From positions 1-64,000 of the IMG/VR virus record IMGVR_UViG_3300037882_000231: a stretch of DNA of 64,000 bases. The stretch is one strand, 5' to 3'. The notes beneath the pieces are model-generated. The model did not search any database. It was not told the DNA's origin and saw only the letters and a program-made list of their open reading frames with translations. A program made the translations under genes and the position numbers. Source of the DNA: a virus. Positions within the stretch are counted from its first letter, which is position 1, and every line of letters starts with the position of its first letter. Shown piece by piece: positions 58,352-64,000 of this stretch.

Positions 58352-58690
58352 TTACTCCCCAGCGACAAAGGCCGCTACGGCTTCGGTGTATACGCCATCA
58401 GCAGCCGAACCACCAAGGCCCATACGGTACTGTGCGTTAACAACGGCCTGCTTAGTAGCAGCATCAAATACGCCAGTCACCTCGACGCCTAGTGCCCTCT
58501 GTGCGTCCTCAACCGCTGGCCCGGTGTCCTTGTAGCGAAGCACATTATCAGAAACCTCTACGGCCTGCTGTGCTGCGACGGCGATCTTTTGACCAACCGC
58601 CTCTACGTCTGTCTCGACCGCCGGGTTACCCTCGGCTACGAAGTCAGCAACCTCTGTCTGCTCACCGGCAGACCTCAATCCTCTTGCCAT
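58352..58690 (-). CDS. Peptidoglycan-binding-like small protein
   Basis: 112 residues. The start at 58690 is preferred because GGAGG lies 5 nt upstream; the ATG at 58702 would overlap that ribosome site. The C-terminal half (RYKDTGPAVEDAQRALGVEV...GVFDAATKQAVVNAQYRMGL) matches a peptidoglycan-binding (PG_binding_1-type) repeat: Gly-x-Val-x2-Leu-Q-like, then D-G-x-F-x3-T. The N-terminal half is Ala/Val-rich. Could tether to the cell wall; no catalytic part. Confidence 0.7.
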   Translation of the reverse strand: MARGLRSAGEQTEVADFVAEGNPAVETDVEAVGQKIAVAAQQAVEVSDNVLRYKDTGPAVEDAQRALGVEVTGVFDAATKQAVVNAQYRMGLGGSAADGVYTEAVAAFVAGE

Positions 58691-58708
58691 GTTATCCTCC
58701 ATAAGTAG

Positions 58709-58717
58709 ATTCTACCA
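58709..58717 (-). promoter_or_regulatory. Extended -10 promoter before the PG-binding gene
   Basis: TGG-TAGAAT, no TTGACA, 18 nt upstream of the start at 58690. Confidence 0.5.
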
Positions 58718-58719
58718 CA

Positions 58720-59001
58720 TCAAAGACCGAAGGGTAGGTGAAACAGAAGCCAGATGAGTACCGCACCGACCACAGACTTCCAGGCAATATTCCAGAACAT
58801 ACTCTTAGAGAGTGTTCCCAACTGAATTTGCTCAGATAGCGTATCGTCGTCCTCTTCATGGACAACGGTAATAGCCTCTAGTCCAGCGAACATCAATCCC
58901 CAGCCTAGCCACATAACGAAAAACTCATCCGTCAGGATGCCAAGCATGACCACAATAAAGGCGAGTGACGCAACCACTGCCAGTGCCTTTTTCTTAGTCA
59001 T
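58720..59001 (-). CDS. Small membrane protein
   Basis: 93 residues with hydrophobic segments near 7-24, 28-45 and 72-92, an acidic loop (HEEDDDTLSEQ) between the second and third. ATGA overlap with the glycosyltransferase gene. It may be a membrane anchor or partner for the glycosyltransferase or a holin; no evidence decides. Confidence 0.65.
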   Translation of the reverse strand: MTKKKALAVVASLAFIVVMLGILTDEFFVMWLGWGLMFAGLEAITVVHEEDDDTLSEQIQLGTLSKSMFWNIAWKSVVGAVLIWLLFHLPFGL

Positions 59002-60011
59002 CGATACCTCAAGATTCTTTCAAAGTAGTCCTCATACATCTTAGCACATGTATCCGTAGACCATTTCGCTTGTGCATACTCTCGTATCGCCTGATTATCC
59101 AACTCCTCGACCTGGCCGAGTCTTTCAACGAATTCATCTACAGAGATGCATCGGTACCCATTGAAGCCGTTGATAACAGTCTCAGTAAAAACGCCCCAGT
59201 CTGTCGTCAAAACTGGTGTTCCACATAGTTGCGCCTCGACATGGACCCCTCCGAATGGCTCGATATACGTTGTGGGCACCATTACAGCCATTGCGCCCGA
59301 CATGAGCCTACCTCTCTCTTCCGGTCCTACGACACCTACATACTCACCGTACTCTGGGGGAGCCCCCTGCCCACCGGCAATCTTTAACTTCAATCCTGCG
59401 CGCTCGCACGCAAGTGCTGCCGTATAAATGCCCTTTCTCTCGATTAGGCGACCCATGTAAAGGACATATTTCTCATCACCTTCATTGTGCGGAGGAAAAT
59501 CTTCGGTCTCAAAGTAGTTTGGAATAACTGTATCGGTCCATGATCCATTCGCAGCATACGCACCTTGGCGCTCGCCATACACTGTGTGCATCCAGGCGTA
59601 AGACTCAAACACCTTGTAGTCAGAGTAAACACCAGCGTATCCGATGCCGAACTCTACAGAGATGTTGTTCGGGAAGGCGTCAGAGACAGGCTTCTGTGTC
59701 GTTCCACCGATGATGCAAATTATGTCATCAGGCTCTACTCTGTCTCGCATGTACTCAATCGCTCGCGCGTTGAACGAGGCAAACAGCGGGTCATTGTGAT
59801 CCCAAACAGGCTGTTCCGGCTGGCCCTCCTTCTCGACACAGGTGAGTAACTCATTAACCCGCGCCTCGTTCTCTTCCGATGCATACAGGAACACCATGTG
59901 ACCACGATCTGTCATCATATTGCAAAACTTGCGTACCTTCTCGGTGTACGCACACCAAGAGTATTCCTTTGTCGTCTGTGTGTGAGGTAGCGATATCACA
60001 TGAAGTCTCAT
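58998..60011 (-). CDS. Glycosyltransferase, GT-B fold (GT4-like)
   Basis: 337 residues. The C-terminal half has YVLYMGRLIERKGIY (nucleotide-sugar domain entry), the loop KIAGGQGAP and the GT4 E-x7-E motif in EPFGGVHVEAQLCGTPVL (about 250-266). The N-terminal half lacks recognisable acceptor motifs. It may glucosylate DNA, host surface or virion proteins. The ATG (60011) has a TACAAT box ending 6 nt upstream and no ribosome site, so the mRNA is probably leaderless. The next gene is a membrane protein, overlapping by 4 nt. Confidence 0.85.
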   Translation of the reverse strand: MRLHVISLPHTQTTKEYSWCAYTEKVRKFCNMMTDRGHMVFLYASEENEARVNELLTCVEKEGQPEQPVWDHNDPLFASFNARAIEYMRDRVEPDDIICIIGGTTQKPVSDAFPNNISVEFGIGYAGVYSDYKVFESYAWMHTVYGERQGAYAANGSWTDTVIPNYFETEDFPPHNEGDEKYVLYMGRLIERKGIYTAALACERAGLKLKIAGGQGAPPEYGEYVGVVGPEERGRLMSGAMAVMVPTTYIEPFGGVHVEAQLCGTPVLTTDWGVFTETVINGFNGYRCISVDEFVERLGQVEELDNQAIREYAQAKWSTDTCAKMYEDYFERILRYR

Positions 60012-60017
60012 GAGTCC

Positions 60018-60026
60018 ATTGTATCA
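60018..60026 (-). promoter_or_regulatory. Extended -10 promoter before the glycosyltransferase
   Basis: TGA-TACAAT, no TTGACA, ending 6 nt before the ATG at 60011. Confidence 0.6.
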
Positions 60027-60028
60027 GA

Positions 60029-62959
60029 CTATGTGAGGGATTTTGTCATGTTAGTCAGCGTAACCTGTGAGAAGTCTATATCTGGACACGAACCGGACTG
60101 TGTTCCTAAATAAACCTTAACTCCTGTGGCCCCAGCAGGAACGTTGAACGCCATGTAGAAGGACCAAACATTCGGAACGACAGGACTTACCGTAGAAATA
60201 TCCCAATTGTTAATTGCAGATGCGTAAGTTCCTGCTCCGACAAACTCCACAGAAACGTAATACTGCATCCCACTCACCCATGCTCCAGTTCTAAAGTTTC
60301 CAGTCAGGGTCATTGCATCGCCAACGGCAACCTTAGCCCCAATTGGAACGGTTTGCGAGAGTGACCTTGCGCTAGCGGTGGCTGGAAATCTAACCCAATT
60401 ACCCTTTGAGGCTGTGTCGTCAATGACGGATGGTGAACCGGTACCGGTATACGTCCAACCTGTCGGAACTACCGCCCCCGGCCCATTTGAAGCAAAAACT
60501 CCATTTGTTAGGGTATTTGTAACGTCTGTATTATCAACAGCCATCTGTGGTAGGTAAGATTCAAGGACACTGCTCAAAACTGGGGCGGCGGCTTCTGCAA
60601 GGAGCAGGGCTCCATAGGTAGTTGGGTGAACTCCGTCTGATACTGAAAACTCAGTCCACTCGCCATTGGATGGCTGCGCTATTGCCTTATACATGTCAAT
60701 AAGTGGTAGGCCTTGCGCGGCTGCATAATTCCTGATCCAGGCGTTCCACTTCTGAACATTCGACTTCAATCCTGCTGGGATGGCGAATCCAGCAGACGGC
60801 GGCATCGTACAAAGAATTGGTGTGGCGCCAATAGCCCTTGTCATTGATACAAGTGTAGCCATCCTTGACTGGTACTGAGCGTATGTCGGTCCCGGTGGCT
60901 GCGCGCCTTGATCATAGGATGCCACATTCATATCATTAAGATTTGCATCATTAGTTCCCAGCGCGATGACAACAGCGGTTGGGTTGTATGGAGTTACGTC
61001 TGTGGAGAACCTTGTAATTGCTCCTGCTGTTGTGTCTCCAGAAATACCACTGTTCTTCACAAAAAGAGCCTTTTGTCCAGTCATAGCACATGCCAGTGCA
61101 GGCCAATTAACGACAAGGTTGTTCATCGACTGAGTGCCGCCGTCCCAGTGTCCAGGCGTCACGGTAATGGAGTCGCCCAAAAAGACAACACGATTGCCAC
61201 TTGTTTGACGGCCAGCGGAGCCCACTCCTGATGCTCCAGTTGCTCCAACAGCACCGGTTGCCCCGACGAGTCCAACTCCTGCCGCGCCCGTCGCGCCAGT
61301 CTGACCAGTTGGGCCGGTAGCACCCTGCACCCCCTGAGACCCAGACCCTCTCCTTACGACTGCATTTGATAGAGTCTGTGCTAGCCTCTCGCCAAGGTAA
61401 CCCTGTCCCGGTATGTTTGGATGCACGCCATCCGTTGAAATAAAGTAGTCGTTGTTTCCATCATATACCGGTGCTCCCTCTCTTCCAGAGCCAAACAACC
61501 ACCACTGTTCGATATACGTCATTCCATTTGCGTTTGCAGCGGTCTGCAAGTATGAGTTCATTGTGCCAACTTGACTCCAGTTTACGTCAGATGGTGTAAA
61601 TACGCTTAGAACATAGTGCTTAGCACTTGGAAGAAATGCCTTTGATGTTGCCATGGTCGCGTTGACTTGTGTCTGAACACCCGCAAGGCCTGACACCATT
61701 GAAACATCATTATACCCCATGGCAAATACAACAATATCTGGATTTAGATTAGCAACGTCTGTAACATAGTCTGTAAGAACATTTGGTGCTTGCCCATAGT
61801 TGTCTGCAACGAAGCCTTGGCCTCCTACTGAGTGTGTGTGAACATTCCATCCAAGGAGTCTCGCTGCTACCTGCGGAAAGGCGTCCCAGTACCAAGTAGG
61901 CCCTGTAACCGCGCCGAACCCTGCCGAAAAGTATCCGCCAGAACCAAATGAGTCTGTAACAACAACCGTTTTTGGACCTGTAATCCTAGATGACTTCCAA
62001 ACGGTATGCGTTGACAACTTCCTCACACCACAGAAAGCCAATTGCTGACCCTCTACCCTAATTGTTCTTTGCTTCTTGGAGCCGAACGTGATCCTTTGAT
62101 AGATTGCTGTATTGCTTGCAAGACCAGAAACCACCTTCCTATTCCAGTCTAGCATTTCGTCATCAACCCAAACACGGTAAGCAATTTCAGTCGTTGACGT
62201 TCCAATTGTCGCCATCATTAGTTCTAGGTCAGTCGCATCCGTCTGAAACTCGACATTTATCATGTATCCAACTTGTCCACCATTGTGTAGAGTAGACATA
62301 TCTTGGCGCTTACTGTTCGTAAATCCGCCAGCAGTTACCGTTTCGTACTTAGCACTCAGATAGAGAAAAGCGTCATTGGTGGCTTCTACGCGCGTAGCGG
62401 AGCCAATCGCTGTTGATGTCGAAAACGCTGGAAAGGCGGATGACGTATTGTTTACAGTGCCAGTAGACCTAAGCCCATTTTGTAGAGTAGCCTGTAGGCC
62501 AACGTCTGTCCCTGTGCCTGCCGGTCCTGTAGCGCCTGTGTTTCCAGTGTGCCCCTGAGGTCCTGTGGCTCCGTCTGCACCCTTTAGGTAACCAACTGAA
62601 TACCAAGCACCAGACGACTTAGCCCATGTGTAGCCAGAGGCATTGTTGTAATAGAGGTCACCATCAACACCCCATGCATCATCAGGGTCAGTTGCTCCGT
62701 ACAGCCAAGTCCTGCCGTCTGTTCCAGCAACGCCAGTGGCACCAGCCGCTCCAGTTACCCCATCGCTTCCAGCAACGCCGGAACTGCCAGTAGCACCAAC
62801 ACTCCCCGTCGCTCCAGCGACACCCGTTGCTCCAACCGGGCCGGTAGCACCAGACGGACCCTGAGGGCCAGTCGCTCCATCTTGTACCTCGACTTGATCT
62901 GTCGATGGTGGCTGAGTCTGAACGACATATGCATTTTTGCGATATGGGCTGCTAGCCAT
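60029..62959 (-). CDS. Collagen-like protein with two SGNH hydrolase domains
   Basis: 976 residues. Gly-x-Thr-Gly triplets (GATGPQGPSGATG-type) form two collagen-like stalks near 28-80 and 545-585. Between and after them lie two SGNH/GDSL hydrolase domains: the first with TDSFGSGG near 333, AMGYNDVS near 410 and DGVHPN near 508; the second with FLGDSIT near 591, ISGDT, ALGTNDAN and DGVHPTT near 773. The C-terminal 140 residues look like a carbohydrate-binding module. A phage receptor-binding/decorating protein that may deacetylate host surface polysaccharide. TAATG overlap with the upstream gene. Confidence 0.87.
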   Translation of the reverse strand: MASSPYRKNAYVVQTQPPSTDQVEVQDGATGPQGPSGATGPVGATGVAGATGSVGATGSSGVAGSDGVTGAAGATGVAGTDGRTWLYGATDPDDAWGVDGDLYYNNASGYTWAKSSGAWYSVGYLKGADGATGPQGHTGNTGATGPAGTGTDVGLQATLQNGLRSTGTVNNTSSAFPAFSTSTAIGSATRVEATNDAFLYLSAKYETVTAGGFTNSKRQDMSTLHNGGQVGYMINVEFQTDATDLELMMATIGTSTTEIAYRVWVDDEMLDWNRKVVSGLASNTAIYQRITFGSKKQRTIRVEGQQLAFCGVRKLSTHTVWKSSRITGPKTVVVTDSFGSGGYFSAGFGAVTGPTWYWDAFPQVAARLLGWNVHTHSVGGQGFVADNYGQAPNVLTDYVTDVANLNPDIVVFAMGYNDVSMVSGLAGVQTQVNATMATSKAFLPSAKHYVLSVFTPSDVNWSQVGTMNSYLQTAANANGMTYIEQWWLFGSGREGAPVYDGNNDYFISTDGVHPNIPGQGYLGERLAQTLSNAVVRRGSGSQGVQGATGPTGQTGATGAAGVGLVGATGAVGATGASGVGSAGRQTSGNRVVFLGDSITVTPGHWDGGTQSMNNLVVNWPALACAMTGQKALFVKNSGISGDTTAGAITRFSTDVTPYNPTAVVIALGTNDANLNDMNVASYDQGAQPPGPTYAQYQSRMATLVSMTRAIGATPILCTMPPSAGFAIPAGLKSNVQKWNAWIRNYAAAQGLPLIDMYKAIAQPSNGEWTEFSVSDGVHPTTYGALLLAEAAAPVLSSVLESYLPQMAVDNTDVTNTLTNGVFASNGPGAVVPTGWTYTGTGSPSVIDDTASKGNWVRFPATASARSLSQTVPIGAKVAVGDAMTLTGNFRTGAWVSGMQYYVSVEFVGAGTYASAINNWDISTVSPVVPNVWSFYMAFNVPAGATGVKVYLGTQSGSCPDIDFSQVTLTNMTKSLT

Positions 62960-63597
62960 TAAATCCCCGCTGCTGTCAGCCTTGCCTGAATCTGCGCCAA
63001 AGCGGTTGCGTTCTGAACATGGGCTCCATAGAGAACCTGCAATACTCTGGAAATTACCTGAACAACTTCCCTTACGGCAAGTAGATCATCAGAAGAATAC
63101 TCCACCTCAGCAAAACCAAACAACGCTGCCTGCGTATTGGTAAAGACTTCATTTGTGTACGCTGGCGAAGGATTTGCTGTTGCCACATAAGTGCGTAGGT
63201 CGTCAAGGGCTTGGTCTACCGCTGTCCTTGCCTCAACCACGCCTGGGGCTGGTGGTGCAGACATCATTGCAAAATCAATCTCTCTACTTACGTCATCGCC
63301 GACCTCAACTCCAGCAAAAGAATCAAAGTTTGCTGCTACAACTGTGGAGATTTGCTCATCTGTAACGTCAGATGGTTCACCACTAAAGTCATCAGGCAAA
63401 CTCAGTGCTACAGCCCATGTAAACCTCTCAACGGCCTTGGATGGAAAAACCGAGATGTCGGTTGCAAGCGCGTTGCGCTTCATCCATCTAAAAGTTCCAT
63501 CGTCACCGGTTGACAAAATACTATTTGCGCAAACAACTGATGCAAGTTGGCATCTGCCCTGAAACTCACCAACTCCTGTTAGTTCAACTCTATTCAT
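62959..63597 (-). CDS. Virion-associated protein of unknown function
   Basis: 212 residues. Beta-rich N-terminal half (NRVELTGVGEFQGRCQLASVV) and helical C-terminal half (VVEARTAVDQALDDLRTYVATA; VVQVISRVLQVLYG). GGAGGAGTTGAA precedes the ATG. Shares its stop with the collagen-like gene's start. Seems to be part of a surface-structure operon; not recognised. Confidence 0.6.
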   Translation of the reverse strand: MNRVELTGVGEFQGRCQLASVVCANSILSTGDDGTFRWMKRNALATDISVFPSKAVERFTWAVALSLPDDFSGEPSDVTDEQISTVVAANFDSFAGVEVGDDVSREIDFAMMSAPPAPGVVEARTAVDQALDDLRTYVATANPSPAYTNEVFTNTQAALFGFAEVEYSSDDLLAVREVVQVISRVLQVLYGAHVQNATALAQIQARLTAAGI

Positions 63598-63598
63598 T

Positions 63599-64000
63599 TC
63601 AACTCCTCCCTATTGGTCCTACGAAAAATTTGTTCGATACCTCTGTTCTGTCAATCCATCCAGTGCTACTAACCCTAAGATCGTCAACCGCAAGCGTGCT
63701 ATGTGGACCGCCCGATCCATACCATGCAGTAAGAACGTCCAGCGTGACCGGCGTACCATTACTATCAAAATACCAACTATCTCCATAGTTAATGGTTGCG
63801 AGCAAAGTTCCTGATGCGTTATACACCCTAGTATCTCCGAGGCGGAATTGTGAATTTCTTACAGTGACACCCTGCTGCGCTAATCTATACCATGCGTTTG
63901 CCGGAACAGACCCAGGGGAAGTGGAAGCATCAGAATTGTAATACTGCCACACTCCGCTCCAGAAGTTTAGGTGAATATTTTGAGTGAACAGATCGTAGGC
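63599..64000 (-). CDS. Partial gene at the window edge, beta-rich surface protein
   Basis: The frame is open to the end of the window, so the real start lies beyond 64000; a GTG at 63952 is just an internal codon. The visible 133 residues end in RYVNKFFVGPIGRS-like strand sequence and contain repeated Tyr, Trp and Asn (WSGVWQYYNSDAS; NYGDSWYFDSNGT), as in tail-fibre or lectin-type proteins. Stop is 1 base before the next gene. Confidence 0.65.
   Translation of the reverse strand, partial: AYDLFTQNIHLNFWSGVWQYYNSDASTSPGSVPANAWYRLAQQGVTVRNSQFRLGDTRVYNASGTLLATINYGDSWYFDSNGTPVTLDVLTAWYGSGGPHSTLAVDDLRVSSTGWIDRTEVSNKFFVGPIGRS

Noticed and set aside
1-64000. Replication origin, att site or integrase
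   Set aside because: No clustered iterons, direct-repeat att cores or recombinase motifs were recognised by reading.

Overview
The window is one continuous part of a lytic, long-tailed (siphovirus-type) bacteriophage genome, with every gene on the minus strand, so transcription runs from base 64000 towards base 1. The host is probably an actinobacterium. The pointers are frequent TTG and GTG starts, small CxxC zinc proteins of a kind common in actinophages, apparently leaderless mRNAs, and the mix of a DnaE-type replicase, RecA, tRNAs and a tmRNA. From memory this resembles the large (about 130 kb), relatively AT-rich Streptomyces phages, but that assignment is inference. No integrase, repressor, attachment site or CRISPR array was seen.

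Layout, following transcription. (1) 64000-56146: accessory virion and surface genes: a partial gene at the window edge, a collagen-like protein with two SGNH hydrolase domains, a glycosyltransferase, a small membrane protein, a peptidoglycan-binding-like protein and a lectin-like protein. (2) 56128-48840: head genes: portal, maturation protease with an unusual long C-terminus, major capsid protein, a SAP-like protein and four neck/connector genes. (3) 48768-23635: tail genes: two paralogous tail-tube proteins, the tail assembly chaperone with a -1 frameshift site, a tape measure carrying a CHAP-like hydrolase, baseplate-type proteins and a 3567-residue fibronectin-III fibre. (4) 23617-8004: replication and recombination: endonuclease VII, helicase and probable loader, primase, a probable ssDNA-binding protein, DNA polymerase III alpha, MazG-like protein, RecA, Cas4-like nuclease, a RuvC-like resolvase and many tiny zinc or HTH proteins. 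(5) 7998-5171: a zinc-ribbon protein and the terminase genes, about 47 kb from the portal. (6) 5062-1: thioredoxin, membrane proteins, a HAD phosphatase, a macro-domain protein, three tRNAs, a tmRNA and several unknown small genes.

Two promoter classes stand out. Nine sites in the left part (all below position 23.5 kb) read TTGACA-N14/15-TGn-TAnnnT. Nine sites in the right part (35-60 kb) have the TGn-TAnnnT extended -10 but no TTGACA. They sit before structural genes, often just after a hairpin terminator, and at four of them the start codon lies only 6-8 nt past the -10 box, which predicts leaderless mRNA. Together with the hairpins around the capsid and tail-tube genes this suggests early/middle and late promoter sets and tuned capsid and tube output.

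The left end looks like a translation-maintenance cluster: a tmRNA with a G3-U70 alanine identity pair and an atypical tag, tRNAs, a 3'-phosphatase-like HAD protein and a macro-domain protein that may act in RNA repair.
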